Position numbers and translations under genes: made by a program. 64,000 bases of DNA from Ramlibacter sp. (GTDB lineage: Bacteria > Pseudomonadota > Gammaproteobacteria > Burkholderiales > Burkholderiaceae_C), in the NCBI GenBank assembly GCA_019635415.1, contig JAHBZN010000001.1:1178001-1242000 (forward strand), in the 5' to 3' direction. Positions 39,321 to 48,966 of this stretch are shown piece by piece. Numbering within the stretch: the first letter of the stretch is position 1; the number at the start of each line of letters is the position of its first letter. The notes below the pieces were generated by a model. The model did no database searches and had not been told where the DNA came from. It saw nothing but the letters and a program-made list of their open reading frames with translations.

Positions 39321-40175
39321 ATGGAAAAGTCGCGTGCGCGAGTACTGGGAAAGCTATTGAGCGCGTATTCACAGAGGGAAACTAATTTCCCGCTGTTGGA
39401 CAAGCGTTCCGCCGGACGGCTACAAAATTTCCATCATTGGGCGGACGGTCGGCCATGTCAAGGCGCATTCTTGTTCGCGCGAAATGCTTCCGAGCGATTT
39501 TGGTTCGTTCTCACGGAATGGGGGTTGAGCGAAAGAGACTACTTGATCCTTTTCCCTGAGAATCGAAGCGGTCCGGTTGCGGAACTGCATAAGCTGGTCA
39601 AGACGGACAGCGACGACGTTTTGGTCTGGGCATACTCGCCTTCCAAACATGACGGAAAGAATGGTGCTCGCAAGGCCTACTTTGAGTCGCTTTGTGGCGA
39701 GCGCGAGTTGCGCATTCCGGTTCCAAGGACAGTAGCCGAAGTGGACGACTTCTTGGAGGAGGTTTTCTCGCTCGTTCGCGTTCGTCTGAAAGCGGACGTT
39801 CTCGACCCGCAGAAGCCGGAGCCACGAGGTGGAGGGACTTTTCCGGAAGGTCGCGTAAAGGAGCGATTGCACGCCAAGCGTGAGCGAAATTCGACCATCG
39901 TTAGGCTCGCCAAGGCGCTAGCTAAAAAGCGCGATGGCCGCCTTAGTTGCGAGTGTTGCGGGTTTGACTTCGGTCGTACTTATGGCGAGTTTGCAGCGGA
40001 CTTCATCGAGGCGCATCATCTGACCCCTCTTTCCGGGTTGAAGGGCGAAGAGGTCACGCAGACGAAGATTGAGGACCTTGCGTTGGTGTGTGCGAACTGC
40101 CACCGAATGCTGCACCGTCGGCGTCCATGGCTCGGCAAGGGTGAACTGAGGCAATTGCTCCCTCGGATGGTTTGA
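39321..40175 (+). CDS. HNH endonuclease with unknown N-terminal domain
   Basis: 284 residues. The C-terminal ~75 residues form an HNH nuclease: a zinc pair C-x2-C in LSCECCGFDFGRTY, the catalytic core FIEAHHLTPLS, and the second pair with the final His in LALVCANCHRMLH. The N-terminal ~170 residues (QNFHHWADGRPCQGAFLF, ERFWFVLTEW) match no family I can name and may recognise the target. Codon use is visibly more AT-rich than the core genes, a sign of transfer. It could be a restriction or anti-phage nuclease or the remains of one; no methyltransferase or partner gene is adjacent. Confidence 0.75.
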   Translation: MEKSRARVLGKLLSAYSQRETNFPLLDKRSAGRLQNFHHWADGRPCQGAFLFARNASERFWFVLTEWGLSERDYLILFPENRSGPVAELHKLVKTDSDDVLVWAYSPSKHDGKNGARKAYFESLCGERELRIPVPRTVAEVDDFLEEVFSLVRVRLKADVLDPQKPEPRGGGTFPEGRVKERLHAKRERNSTIVRLAKALAKKRDGRLSCECCGFDFGRTYGEFAADFIEAHHLTPLSGLKGEEVTQTKIEDLALVCANCHRMLHRRRPWLGKGELRQLLPRMV

Positions 40176-40389
40176 TACCTGGCGATGACTATTGATTTTT
40201 AGTCAACCAGTGGAGCCTGCGTCCGTCCATCAGCGGCTGATTCAGCTGTACCTGCGCGACTATATGACGTAGCAGTTTCAAATTGAGAGGCGGAGTTCGA
40301 CTTCGGCAACCTCTATTGCATCGGGGTCTGTCGGTGCTCCCGCGGTTCTGCTAGGGTCACGGCAACACTTACTTTCCTGACCACTAGCC
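40176..40389. other. Right edge of the accessory island and fumC leader
   Basis: No gene supported. A 26-codon open stretch ending at 40272 (frame reading LLIFSQPVEPASVHQRLIQL) could be a decayed gene end but has no start or RBS. The fumC promoter must lie here; no clear boxes were recognised. Confidence 0.4.
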
Positions 40390-41775
40390 ATGTCCACCCG
40401 CACCGAACGCGACACCTTCGGCCCCATCGAGGTTCCGGCGCACCGGCTCTGGGGTGCGCAGACACAGCGTTCGCTGCAGAACTTCGACATTTCCGGGGAG
40501 CGCCAACCGGGCGAGATCATCCGCGCGCTGGCGCAGACCAAGCGGGCCTCGGCCGTGGTCAACCATGCGCTGGGCCTGCAGGACGAGATGAAGACGCGGG
40601 CCATCGTGGCGGCGGCCGATGAGGTGATTGCCGGACTGCACCCTGATGAGTTCCCGCTGGTGGTGTGGCAGACGGGCTCGGGCACGCAGACCAACATGAA
40701 CGTCAACGAGGTGCTGGCCAACCGCGCCAGCGAGCTGATGGGCGGCGAGCGCGGCGAGTCCCGCCGGGTGCACCCCAATGACGATGTGAACCGCAGCCAG
40801 TCGAGCAACGACGTCTTTCCCACGGCCATGCACGTGGCCGCGGTGGATGCCCTCACGCACCGGTTGCTGCCGGCCCTCGCCAGGCTGCGGGCCACGCTCG
40901 AGAAGAAGTCACAGGACTTCATGGACATCGTGAAGATCGGCCGCACCCACCTGCAGGACGCCACGCCGCTCACGCTGGGCCAGGAGTTTTCAGGCTACGC
41001 GGCGCAGCTCGCCCATGGCGAAGCCCATCTGCGGGCGGCGCTGCCCCACCTGTGCGAACTGGCGCTGGGGGGAACGGCCGTGGGCACCGGTTTGAATGCA
41101 CCCAAAGGCTATGCCCAGCAGGTGGCGGCCGAGCTGGCGCGCCTGACCGGCCTGCCGCTGGTGACCGCGCCCAACAAGTTCGAGGCCCTGGCCAGCGTGG
41201 ATGCGCTGGTGCATGCGCATGGCGCGCTCAAGACGCTGGCCGCCAGCCTCAACAAGATCGCCAACGACGTGCGCTGGCTGGCCAGCGGGCCACGCAGCGG
41301 CATTGGGGAGTTGGGCATCCCCGAAAACGAACCCGGCTCATCCATCATGCCGGGCAAGGTCAACCCCACGCAGAGCGAGGCGCTGACCATGCTGTGCGCC
41401 CAGGTCATGGGCAATGACGTGGCCATCAACATCGGCGGGATGTCGGGCAATTTCGAGCTCAATGTGTTCCGCCCCATGGTGGCGCACAACTTCCTCCAGA
41501 GCGTGCGCCTGCTGGCCGATGGCATGGTCAGCTTCAACGACCACTGCGCGGTGGGCATCGAGCCCCATCGGGAGCGCATCGCCGAGCTGGTGCAGCGATC
41601 GCTGATGCTGGTGACGGCGCTGAACCCCCACATCGGCTACGACAAGGCGGCGTTCATTGCCAAGAAAGCGCACCGGGAAGGCAGCAGCCTGCGCGACGCG
41701 GCGATTGCCTCGGGGCACGTCACGGCCGAGCAGTTCGACCAGTGGGTGGTGCCCGGGAACATGACCGGGCGCTAG
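40390..41775 (+). CDS. fumC: Class II fumarate hydratase
   Basis: Oxygen-stable fumarase of the TCA cycle, 461 residues, the usual length. Fumarase/aspartase signature [13 protein letters not shown] is present with its catalytic Ser, along with the substrate-binding [14 protein letters not shown] and the [18 protein letters not shown] region. His in [11 protein letters not shown] completes the active site. It lies across the island from the class I fumarase and is convergent with the following membrane-protein gene. Confidence 0.96.
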   Translation: MSTRTERDTFGPIEVPAHRLWGAQTQRSLQNFDISGERQPGEIIRALAQTKRASAVVNHALGLQDEMKTRAIVAAADEVIAGLHPDEFPLVVWQTGSGTQTNMNVNEVLANRASELMGGERGESRRVHPNDDVNRSQSSNDVFPTAMHVAAVDALTHRLLPALARLRATLEKKSQDFMDIVKIGRTHLQDATPLTLGQEFSGYAAQLAHGEAHLRAALPHLCELALGGTAVGTGLNAPKGYAQQVAAELARLTGLPLVTAPNKFEALASVDALVHAHGALKTLAASLNKIANDVRWLASGPRSGIGELGIPENEPGSSIMPGKVNPTQSEALTMLCAQVMGNDVAINIGGMSGNFELNVFRPMVAHNFLQSVRLLADGMVSFNDHCAVGIEPHRERIAELVQRSLMLVTALNPHIGYDKAAFIAKKAHREGSSLRDAAIASGHVTAEQFDQWVVPGNMTGR

Positions 41776-41814
41776 AGGCGCCCTTCAGCGGCAGGCCGGC
41801 CCGTCCGGCGGGGG

Positions 41815-42414
41815 TCAGTGGCGCGCGCCGTTGCCGGACATCAGCTTGTCGGTGTAGGCAATGGCCATGGCCGACAGCAGGAAGGCGATGTGAATGGCCG
41901 TCTGCGCGATCAGCACGCGATCGGTGTAGTTGTCGGCGTTGATGAAAGTCTTGAGCAGGTGGATGGAGCTGATGCCGATGATGGACATCGCCAGCTTCAC
42001 CTTGAGCACCGACGCGTTCACGTGGCTCAGCCATTCGGGCTGGTCGCGGTGGCCCTCCAGGTTCATGCGGCTCACGAAGGTCTCGTAGCCGCCCACGATC
42101 ACCATGATCAGCAGATTGGAGATCATCACCACGTCGATCAGCGCCAGCACCACCAGCATGATCACCGTCTCGTTGAGCGAGGTGATGGGCGCGTTGGTCT
42201 TGTAGCCGATGCTGGTGACCAGGGCCTGCAGCGCGGTCTGGCTGCCGAAGGCCGCTTCCACCAGATGCAGCAGCTCCACCAGGAAATGCACCACGTAGAC
42301 CGCCTGGGCCACGATCAGCCCCAGGTACAGCGGCAGCTGCAGCCAGCGGCTGGCGAAGATCAGATTGGGCAGGGGGCGCAGCGGAGAAGCCGTTTTGTGA
42401 ATGGGGTCGGACAT
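41815..42414 (-). CDS. UPF0114 (YqhA/TIGR00645) membrane protein
   Basis: Inner-membrane protein, 199 residues from the ATG at 42414, with four predicted membrane helices (about 24-46, 70-95, 100-125 and 155-180). The sequence [18 protein letters not shown] and the loop [27 protein letters not shown] are the family hallmarks. No biochemical function is established for the family. The open frame extends upstream but the conserved protein starts at MSDPIHKT. Confidence 0.88.
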   Translation of the reverse strand: MSDPIHKTASPLRPLPNLIFASRWLQLPLYLGLIVAQAVYVVHFLVELLHLVEAAFGSQTALQALVTSIGYKTNAPITSLNETVIMLVVLALIDVVMISNLLIMVIVGGYETFVSRMNLEGHRDQPEWLSHVNASVLKVKLAMSIIGISSIHLLKTFINADNYTDRVLIAQTAIHIAFLLSAMAIAYTDKLMSGNGARH

Positions 42415-42567
42415 GGAAGGGCAGGGGTAATATGGCGACGGGGATTGTAGGGTGCCCGCATGACGCATTGGCCCGGTGCGGTTTGTAAGCTTGGCGCCAG
42501 TCAGTGGCCTGTAAGTGCAAACACTGACATTACGGCCCAATTCCCGTTAACTTGAGGAGACAAGCCC

Positions 42568-44553
42568 ATGAGTGCCATCGAGTCGGTACTGGTCGAAAAC
42601 CGTGTGTTCCCACCTCCCGAGGCCGCCGTCCAGGGCGCTCGCATCGCGGGCATGGACGCCTACAACGCCCTGTGTGCCGAAGCCTCCAGGGATTTTGAGG
42701 GCTTCTGGTCGCGGCTGGCGCGCGAGAACATCGTGTGGACCAAGCCCTTCACGCGCACGCTCGACGAAAGCAAGGCCCCGTTCTACAAGTGGTTCGATGA
42801 TGGCGAGCTCAATGCCTCGGCCAACTGCCTGGACAAGCACATGGGCACGGCCACCGAGAACAAGACCGCCATCCTCTTTGAGGCCGACGACGGCGCCACC
42901 CTCAAGGTCAGCTACAAGGAGTTGCTGGCCCGCGTGAGCCAGTTCGCCAACGCGCTCAAGGCCCAGGGCATCAAGAAGGGTGACCGCGTCATCATCTACA
43001 TGCCCATGACGGTGGAAGGCGTGGTTGCCATGCAGGCCTGCGCGCGCATCGGCGCCACGCACAGCGTGGTGTTCGGGGGCTTCTCGGCCAAGGCGCTGCA
43101 GGAGCGCATCATCGACGCCGGGGCCGTGGCGGTGATCACGGCCAACTTCCAGATGCGCGGTGGCAAGGAACTGCCGCTCAAGGCCATCGTGGACGACGGC
43201 ATCGCGCTGGGCGGCTGCGACACCCTCAAGACCGTGCTGGTCTACATGCGCACGGCCACGGCCTGCAACATGGTGCAGGGGCGCGACAAGACCTTCGACG
43301 AAGTGCTTAAGGGCCAGTCCAGCGACTGCGCTCCCGAAGCCGTGGGCGCGGAGCACCCGCTGTTCATCCTCTATACCTCGGGCTCCACGGGCAAGCCGAA
43401 GGGCGTGCAGCACTCCACGGGCGGCTACCTGCTGTGGGCCCGGCTCACGATGGACTGGACCTTCGACATCCGGCCGTCAGACGTGTTCTGGTGCACTGCC
43501 GACATCGGCTGGATCACCGGCCATACCTACGTGGCCTATGGCCCCCTGGCGGCCGGTGCCACGCAGGTGATTTTCGAGGGCATTCCCACCTATCCGAACG
43601 CGGGCCGCTTCTGGCAGATGATCGAGAAGCACAAGGTCACGGTCTTCTACACCGCGCCCACCGCCATTCGCTCGCTGATCAAGGCCGCCGAAGGTGACGA
43701 GAAGGTCCATCCGGACCGCTCGGACCTGTCCAGCCTGCGCATCCTCGGTTCGGTGGGCGAGCCCATCAACCCTGAAGCCTGGATGTGGTACCACCGCCAC
43801 GTGGGCCGCGAGAAGTGCCCGATCGTAGACACCTTCTGGCAGACCGAAACCGGCGGCCATGTGATCACGCCGCTGCCGGGCGCCACGCCGCTGGTGCCGG
43901 GTTCGTGCACGCTGCCCTTGCCGGGCATTGCGGCGGCCATCGTCGACGAGACCGGCAAGGACCTGCCCAACGGCTCGGGGGGCATGCTGGTCATCAAGCG
44001 GCCCTGGCCCTCGATGATCCGCACCATCTGGAACGACCCCGACCGCTTCAAGAAGAGCTATTTCCCCGAGGAGATGGGCGGCAAGATCTATCTGGCCGGC
44101 GATGGCGCGGTGCGCAGCGAGGACCGCGGCTACTTCCGCATCACCGGCCGCATCGACGATGTGCTGAACGTCTCGGGCCACCGCCTGGGCACCATGGAGA
44201 TCGAGTCGGCCCTGGTGGCCAAGACCGACCTGGTGGCCGAGGCCGCGGTGGTGGGGCGTCCGGACGACGTCACCGGCGAGGCGGTCTGCGCCTTTGTCGT
44301 GCTCAAGCGCGCGCGGCCCTCGGGCGACGAGGCCAAGCAGATCGCCAACGAACTGCGCAACTGGGTGGCCAAGGAGATCGGCCCGATCGCCAAGCCCAAG
44401 GACATCCGCTTTGGCGACAACCTGCCCAAGACCCGCAGCGGCAAGATCATGCGCCGCCTGCTGCGCAGCATTGCCAAGGGCGAGGCCATCACCCAGGACA
44501 CCAGCACGCTGGAGAACCCGGCCATCCTGGAGCAGCTGGCCGAGAAGCTCTGA
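42568..44553 (+). CDS. acs: Acetyl-CoA synthetase
   Basis: Activates acetate to acetyl-CoA through acetyl-AMP; 661 residues. AMP-binding motif [19 protein letters not shown], core FWQTETGGH, hinge [16 protein letters not shown] and the C-terminal catalytic, acetylatable Lys in [11 protein letters not shown] are all present. A GAGGAGAC ribosome binding site precedes the ATG. It would supply acetyl-CoA from acetate and may also serve products of short-chain acid use. It ends in a dispersed repeat and a bidirectional terminator. Confidence 0.96.
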   Translation: MSAIESVLVENRVFPPPEAAVQGARIAGMDAYNALCAEASRDFEGFWSRLARENIVWTKPFTRTLDESKAPFYKWFDDGELNASANCLDKHMGTATENKTAILFEADDGATLKVSYKELLARVSQFANALKAQGIKKGDRVIIYMPMTVEGVVAMQACARIGATHSVVFGGFSAKALQERIIDAGAVAVITANFQMRGGKELPLKAIVDDGIALGGCDTLKTVLVYMRTATACNMVQGRDKTFDEVLKGQSSDCAPEAVGAEHPLFILYTSGSTGKPKGVQHSTGGYLLWARLTMDWTFDIRPSDVFWCTADIGWITGHTYVAYGPLAAGATQVIFEGIPTYPNAGRFWQMIEKHKVTVFYTAPTAIRSLIKAAEGDEKVHPDRSDLSSLRILGSVGEPINPEAWMWYHRHVGREKCPIVDTFWQTETGGHVITPLPGATPLVPGSCTLPLPGIAAAIVDETGKDLPNGSGGMLVIKRPWPSMIRTIWNDPDRFKKSYFPEEMGGKIYLAGDGAVRSEDRGYFRITGRIDDVLNVSGHRLGTMEIESALVAKTDLVAEAAVVGRPDDVTGEAVCAFVVLKRARPSGDEAKQIANELRNWVAKEIGPIAKPKDIRFGDNLPKTRSGKIMRRLLRSIAKGEAITQDTSTLENPAILEQLAEKL

Positions 44554-44563
44554 GGACTGAAGC

Positions 44564-44605
44564 GCTCTATTTTTTGTAGCATGAAGTGGCCGGCCCGCAA
44601 GGGCT
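44564..44605 (-). repeat. Dispersed 42-46-bp repeat, copy D
   Basis: On the minus strand it reads AGCCCTTGCGGG ... GCTACAAAAAATAGAGC, the same length and end motifs as the other copies. Intergenic, 10 bp after the acs stop. Confidence 0.72.
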
Positions 44606-44621
44606 GGCAGCCAAAACCATC

Positions 44622-44649
44622 AAAAAAGCCCGCATCAGCGGGCTTTTTT
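44622..44649. terminator. Bidirectional terminator between acs and cytochrome c gene
   Basis: AAAAAAGCCCGC (44622-44633), loop ATCA, GCGGGCTTTTTT (44638-44649): a perfect 12-bp stem with A-tract and T-tract, usable by both convergent genes. Confidence 0.9.
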
Positions 44650-44667
44650 GTGGGCGAGGGCCGGGGC

Positions 44668-44973
44668 TTACTTGAGTGTCAGCACCCAGGCAGCGAGCTT
44701 CTTGGCTTCAGCCTCGTTCACCTGCGCATTGGCCGGCATGGGGACCGGGCCCCAGACGCCGGAGCCACCCTTGAGAATCTTGGCGGCCAGCTTGTCCACG
44801 GCGCCCTTGTCGCCAGCGTACTTGGCGGCGACATCCTTGTAGGCCGGGCCGACCAGCTTCTTGTCCACGGCGTGGCAGGCCATGCAGTTCTTGGACGTTG
44901 CGAGCGCCAGATCGGCGAATGCGGGTGCGGCGGCGGTCACGGTGACGGCCAGGGCAATCAGGGCACGTTTCAT
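44668..44973 (-). CDS. Small class I cytochrome c
   Basis: Periplasmic electron carrier, 101 residues from the ATG at 44973. Signal peptide about 1-20 (cleaved after AFA), haem motif CMACH near residues 30-34 and a Met ligand in WGPVPMPAN near residue 80. Size and spacing match cytochrome c551/c552-type proteins. It stands alone and faces acs across a shared terminator. Partner oxidase or reductase not visible. Confidence 0.92.
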   Translation of the reverse strand: MKRALIALAVTVTAAAPAFADLALATSKNCMACHAVDKKLVGPAYKDVAAKYAGDKGAVDKLAAKILKGGSGVWGPVPMPANAQVNEAEAKKLAAWVLTLK

Positions 44974-45087
44974 CTTTATCCTCGTGGGTTGAGTTACAGT
45001 CACTGAACGTTATTGTAGTGACGTGGGTTGACCCCCTTGTAATGCGGGAGTAAACCTCGTGAAGGCCTCAGGCTTTGGAGAATCCGA

Positions 45088-45333
45088 ATGTACTTTCTGG
45101 GAATCGGAATTGTGCTGCTGCTGCTGAAATACCTGGAGATCGGGCCCGTGGCCACGTTCTCCTGGTGGCTGGTGCTGTCGCCATTTGCGCTGGCCGTGGC
45201 GTGGTGGACCTACGCGGATGCGTCCGGCTACACCAAGCGCAAGGCGGTCGAGAAAGAGAATGCCAAGAAGCAGGCCCGCATCGACAAGCAGCGGGAAAAC
45301 CTGGGCATGGCGGCCACCAAGAAACGGCGCTGA
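45088..45333 (+). CDS. Small Trp-rich membrane protein (TIGR04438-type)
   Basis: 81 residues: a membrane segment (about 2-18), a Trp-rich second hydrophobic stretch (FSWWLVLSPFALAVAWWTYADASGYT) and a basic, charged C-terminal helix (about 49-81). This is the pattern of the beta-proteobacterial TIGR04438 family, whose function is unknown. It ends at a strong terminator immediately next to the insertion point of the transposon. Confidence 0.85.
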   Translation: MYFLGIGIVLLLLKYLEIGPVATFSWWLVLSPFALAVAWWTYADASGYTKRKAVEKENAKKQARIDKQRENLGMAATKKRR

Positions 45334-45353
45334 GCCGCCGGTGGTGTCCTTCC

Positions 45354-45385
45354 AAAAAAAAAGCCCCGCCTGGCGGGGCTTTTTT
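45354..45385 (+). terminator. Intrinsic terminator at the transposon insertion point
   Basis: A-tract plus GCCCCGCC (45363-45370), a single T loop base, then GGCGGGGCTTTTTT. The 8-bp target duplication of the transposon starts at the very next base (45386). Confidence 0.88.
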
Positions 45386-45393
45386 GTAGGGCA
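45386..45393 (+). repeat. Left target-site duplication of the transposon
   Basis: GTAGGGCA, repeated identically at 50880-50887 directly outside the right inverted repeat. Eight bp is the duplication length typical of IS1595-family elements. Confidence 0.9.
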
Positions 45394-45414
45394 CGGCATT
45401 ATCTAGTTGATGCA
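45394..45414 (+). repeat. Left terminal inverted repeat
   Basis: Starts CGGCATTATCTAG, then T, then TGATGCA. It is matched in reverse complement at 50859-50879 with one difference (T versus C at position 14). Confidence 0.9.
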
Positions 45415-45694
45415 AGTGATGTGGGAGAAAGTCATTGAAAATCAATGGCTTGCACGGGAAGCACCGTTCCCTGAGCTTGTATCCACCGTGAGCCGCTGAA
45501 AAGCAAAGCGGCGACTCAGTCTTCTGACGAGTCGCCGTTGTCGTTCTGGGGAAAGCTTTGATGGTGCGACGCCGGGACATGAGCCCAGGTCAAGCCCTGC
45601 TAAGGAGGTCGCTTTGGGCCTTGAGGTACGCCCGCATAGCAGGCGTGAAGTTCCTCAGCACCGACAACCACTCAGTTGCAGCAAAGGGTCGTGA
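45415..45694. other. Non-coding left end of the transposon
   Basis: About 280 bp without a credible gene. It holds a hairpin, CGGCGACTC (45509-45517) with GAGTCGCCG (45529-45537), followed on the minus strand by CTTTGCTTTTC. It could terminate transcription coming from the NTPase genes. A 65-codon frame at 45558-45755 is a shadow. Confidence 0.5.
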
Positions 45695-46369
45695 CTACAC
45701 GATCGAGGAGTCTTTGGCCGACCATTGCATAAATGATCTGTGGAGATGTGACTGATCCTCGTAGACACGTTGCCTCGCCGGATTGGCACGCATTTCAGAC
45801 CCGTCCATCTTGTCCAGCCAGTCACGCTCACCCCAGTTGCACCAAACAAGCACCTGACTTGTTTCGGCCAAGTACCGACGCAGCAAGTCTGCCCGGACGT
45901 ATAGCAGCGAGTGCCGGTCGCCCTTCCAGCCGTCGCCGGCCTCACGGTAAAGCGTGGCGGGTTGCTTGGCGGTATCGAAGAAGTCGATCTCGCGGTCGCG
46001 GCAAAAGAGACCAAGGCGCTGGATGAGGCTAGGCGCGGGCAGGCTGAAACCGGAGAAGGTGTTGTGCACGGAGTGATGGGACTCCCAGGCGAATTTCATT
46101 GAAGGCAACTCAAGCCGAACACCAGGCACAAGGCGTCTCAGCGGGACGTCGAATTCGTGCAGGATCTCCTCGCCCAGTTCCTTGTCCAGCTCTATGCCCG
46201 CCTTGGCCATCGAGACAATACTGATGGTGAATGAGCGCCGCTGCGGTGGCCCGGGGTCTTCCACGTACTCGTCGAATGCACGCTGCGTTTGCCGGCGGTA
46301 CCTACCATTGGCTTGATAAAGGAAGTGTCCATACCCTGTCCGAATCAACCAGCGATAGCGTCGTGCCAT
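45695..46369 (-). CDS. C-terminal part of the STAND NTPase, in a shifted frame
   Basis: 224 codons in the +1 frame relative to the upstream NTPase, overlapping its last 68 nt. The ATG at 46369 has no good ribosome binding site. The content looks like the continuation of the NTPase: after about residue 20 it reads QRAFDEYVEDPGPPQRRSF, then helical segments, then TSQVLVWCNWGERDWLD near residue 180, a pattern seen at the ends of large STAND-type proteins. I read this as one gene of about 1,000 codons broken by a recent one-base indel, a sequencing error, or a programmed shift. The frame is otherwise intact. Confidence 0.6.
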   Translation of the reverse strand: MARRYRWLIRTGYGHFLYQANGRYRRQTQRAFDEYVEDPGPPQRRSFTISIVSMAKAGIELDKELGEEILHEFDVPLRRLVPGVRLELPSMKFAWESHHSVHNTFSGFSLPAPSLIQRLGLFCRDREIDFFDTAKQPATLYREAGDGWKGDRHSLLYVRADLLRRYLAETSQVLVWCNWGERDWLDKMDGSEMRANPARQRVYEDQSHLHRSFMQWSAKDSSIV

Positions 46370-48638
46370 ATGCTGCCGCCAGCATACGTTCAGGGACGTA
46401 CGGGTCGTTGAAGTCCAAAGACACCAGCGCGTGCTCGAACAGTACGCCCGGGAAGCGCTCGCCCATCAGGACAAGTGCTTTGGTGGCCAAGTCGCGGTCC
46501 CTGCGGACGACGGTCGTGAGCACCAGGGAGAGGAGCGCGATCAACTCAGCGGCGGAAGCGCGGGTCATGCTGACGCCTTCGAGCTTCTCCGCCCAAGTCA
46601 GCAGCCGGTGAATAGTCGGTGATGCATACCGCCTTCGCAGGTACTCCGACCACCGCAGATCGCGGTCGGCCATCGGATATTGTGAGAGGTACTTGTATAG
46701 GCGCGTGGCGTGGAATGGGTGACTAGGCTTTGTTGAGACGGCTGCCAAGGCATCCATGACGCGGTCCCACGATCGTCCGCTGGCGCCCAAATACTTGTTC
46801 AGGGCAGCGACGGTTCCCTCTGTGAAGGCCTTGGGATTGCGCCAGAAGAGCCCCTCGATGAACGGCTCGAAATAGGCGGTCCAGTCTTGCGCCGACTTGG
46901 GCAGCGCGAAAAACAACTCCCGCTCCTTGGGAGGCAGCTTCCCCGCCCTTTCAGCGAACTCTGTGATGAGCGCCTGAGCCCAGCCCGGCTCCTGATATTG
47001 ACGGTAGTACCGCTTGGATAGACGGAATATCCGGGCGAGTGGCGAATCGCCGGCGAGGCTTTGCTTGATGGTTTCGGCGGATGTTGAATCGAGGTAAGCG
47101 CTCAGCAAATGTCTCGCGACCAGATGGTCGCTAAAGCGCTGGTAAGGAAGCCTGAAGACCACCCGCGTCTTGTGCGTGCCCTTCTTGGTTGAGTACCAGA
47201 TGGCGTCCTCTTCGATCAGGCCGTTCGTGCGCATGGCCTCAATAAGATGCCGGCGCTTAGAGCGTGGCATTGCGGGGTAGCTTGCAGCCACGATCCGGTC
47301 TACCTCGGACGGCAGCAAATAGCCGCGCAGTTTCGCTGCCATGCATGGAGCAAAGCCGGCAGTTTGTTGATCGGCGAACTGGTCGTCACCCTTCAGTAGG
47401 AGCCAGCACCCTTTGCTCTTCAACCCGAATTCACTCTCGACCGACGCGCCGATCCGTTTGACAAAGGCCTCAAGCACGAATGTCATCCCGCGCTGCCCTG
47501 AAGCAATACCGGCAAATCCTTTCGCCTTCTTTGAATCTGTCAGCTCTTGAAGCGACTGACAGATGAGCTTCAGCGTGAGTGGGCGAGAAAACTCACGGTC
47601 CAGCAACGGGACCTCAGGAAGCGGCAACTTGTAGTGCTGAAAAAAGGCTGCCTGCGCGTCGAACTCTTGATCATCGAAGCCAATGTGCTGCAGTCGGTAG
47701 AACTTGGAAATGTCCGCTTTGTCAATCGCAATCGGTTCAAACGGCGTGCGGCATGACACGACTAGACCAACGTTCTGATGTGCAGCCGTAAGGGATACAA
47801 GTGCGGTAACTGCCTGGCGCCACTCGCGGCGATGCCCCTCATTCACGCCGTCAACAATCACAAGCGCACGTTCCCCTAGGCTGCTCGCTACCTCATTCAA
47901 ACATTCAAATTGCTTTTCCAAGGAGATGCCGGCGGACATCTGGGCACCGATATCTGCCAACACGTTTCCCTGGAAGTTTTTCGCGAGTATCAGGATCGTG
48001 GGCGCCGCGCGCCCTAGGCGCTCAGTTGTGACATCGCAAAGCAGGTGCGTCTTGCCAGTGCCCCATTCCCCAGCGATGAGTAGGTTCGGGCGAAAAAGCA
48101 GCTTGAATGAAGAGCTGCTTGCGTACTCAAGCTCGTCCCGCAGCACGCTCAAGCACGTACCAATAGACTGAATGTGGCCTCGGATTGCGTTCCGGTCCGA
48201 AGAGTAGCTCCCGTCATCCGGGCCCAACTTTGCTTCTTCGGCTCGCCAATAAGCACCGTCTTCGACCAGTAGTGATTCGATCTCCGACATATACGTTGAC
48301 CAAGCAGCGCCCGCGGTGTCGTCCTGCGAGAGCATCCTGCTCATCATTGCCGGGATGAACGCAGTCGCGGCCGCCGCCAGTGATTCGACCTTTGCCGCTT
48401 GCTGACTACTGCGCTTGGCCCGCTCCCATCCCTCCAAAAACTGCGCGAGAACGCCCTCGAATCTGGCTTTTGCGGCGGCCCCGCAGGCTACGTTAGCGAG
48501 GGCTGTCGACAGCGCCTCAATCCTTAGGTTTGGTGCACCGGGTTCAATGCCAGGTGTGTATCGTTGCCCGGCTTGTTGGATCTGTCGCTTAGATAGGCTG
48601 ACCGTGGCGGCAATGAATGATGCGGCGTCGAGAGGCAT
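46302..48638 (-). CDS. STAND-type P-loop NTPase, Avs-like, main part
   Basis: 778 residues from the ATG at 48638 (an upstream ATG at 48719 would overlap the DUF6471 gene). The N-terminal ~175 residues are helical (QIQQAGQRYTPGIEPGAPNLR). The NTPase core has Walker A GEWGTGKTHLL with K196, Walker B LVIVDGVNEG with D263 and a downstream VVSCRTPFEP arginine motif; a helical C-terminal region with NDPYVPERMLAAAYG follows. Walker B ending in NEG and the RYTP and NDPY-ER motifs recall the Avs (AVAST) STAND sensors of anti-phage defence. No N-terminal nuclease, SIR2 or TIR effector domain is recognisable. The true C-terminus is in another frame. Confidence 0.7.
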   Translation of the reverse strand: MPLDAASFIAATVSLSKRQIQQAGQRYTPGIEPGAPNLRIEALSTALANVACGAAAKARFEGVLAQFLEGWERAKRSSQQAAKVESLAAAATAFIPAMMSRMLSQDDTAGAAWSTYMSEIESLLVEDGAYWRAEEAKLGPDDGSYSSDRNAIRGHIQSIGTCLSVLRDELEYASSSSFKLLFRPNLLIAGEWGTGKTHLLCDVTTERLGRAAPTILILAKNFQGNVLADIGAQMSAGISLEKQFECLNEVASSLGERALVIVDGVNEGHRREWRQAVTALVSLTAAHQNVGLVVSCRTPFEPIAIDKADISKFYRLQHIGFDDQEFDAQAAFFQHYKLPLPEVPLLDREFSRPLTLKLICQSLQELTDSKKAKGFAGIASGQRGMTFVLEAFVKRIGASVESEFGLKSKGCWLLLKGDDQFADQQTAGFAPCMAAKLRGYLLPSEVDRIVAASYPAMPRSKRRHLIEAMRTNGLIEEDAIWYSTKKGTHKTRVVFRLPYQRFSDHLVARHLLSAYLDSTSAETIKQSLAGDSPLARIFRLSKRYYRQYQEPGWAQALITEFAERAGKLPPKERELFFALPKSAQDWTAYFEPFIEGLFWRNPKAFTEGTVAALNKYLGASGRSWDRVMDALAAVSTKPSHPFHATRLYKYLSQYPMADRDLRWSEYLRRRYASPTIHRLLTWAEKLEGVSMTRASAAELIALLSLVLTTVVRRDRDLATKALVLMGERFPGVLFEHALVSLDFNDPYVPERMLAAAYGTTLSLVDSDRVWTLPLSSQW

Positions 48639-48690
48639 GGCTGAAATATCAGGGGCTAGACAAGGACATGTTAACTGTATATAAATACAG

Positions 48691-48951
48691 CTATCGTGCT
48701 TTGGGTCGATGACCTGCACGAGGTGGTCGAGGCACCTCCAGGGTCTCGACCCCCAAGGCCGCCAGCAACTGGAGCGCGAAGGCGAAGGAGTAGCGACCGC
48801 GGTTCACGCGGTTGATGAGGGCCTGTTCCTCCATCTCCACGCCCAGCGCAGACAGGTTCTCAGCCAGTCGCCAGTAGGGCACATCCTTCTCCCGACGGAT
48901 GCGCTTGATGAGCTCTCGAGCCTCGGTCTCATAAAAGGCGTTCTCGTCCAT
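48691..48951 (-). CDS. DUF6471-type small protein
   Basis: 86 residues from the ATG at 48951. The sequence ARELIKRIRREKDVPYWRLA followed by VEMEEQALINRVNRGRYSFAF fits the DUF6471 pattern, a compact helical fold resembling a Cro/XRE-like helix-turn-helix. It probably acts as a small DNA-binding regulator. It is followed 52 bp later by the NTPase gene on the same strand and preceded by two inverted-repeat elements, so autoregulation of the pair is plausible. Upstream in-frame codons to 49095 are not conserved-looking. Confidence 0.7.
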   Translation of the reverse strand: MDENAFYETEARELIKRIRREKDVPYWRLAENLSALGVEMEEQALINRVNRGRYSFAFALQLLAALGVETLEVPRPPRAGHRPKAR

Positions 48952-48966
48952 GTTTTGAACCAGTAG

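Noticed and set aside
40192..40272. Possible decayed gene end upstream of fumC
   Set aside because: Only 26 codons, no start codon context and no identifiable family.
45558..45755. 65-codon frame at the left end of the transposon
   Set aside because: Overlaps the end of the NTPase C-terminal frame, no RBS and no recognisable motif.
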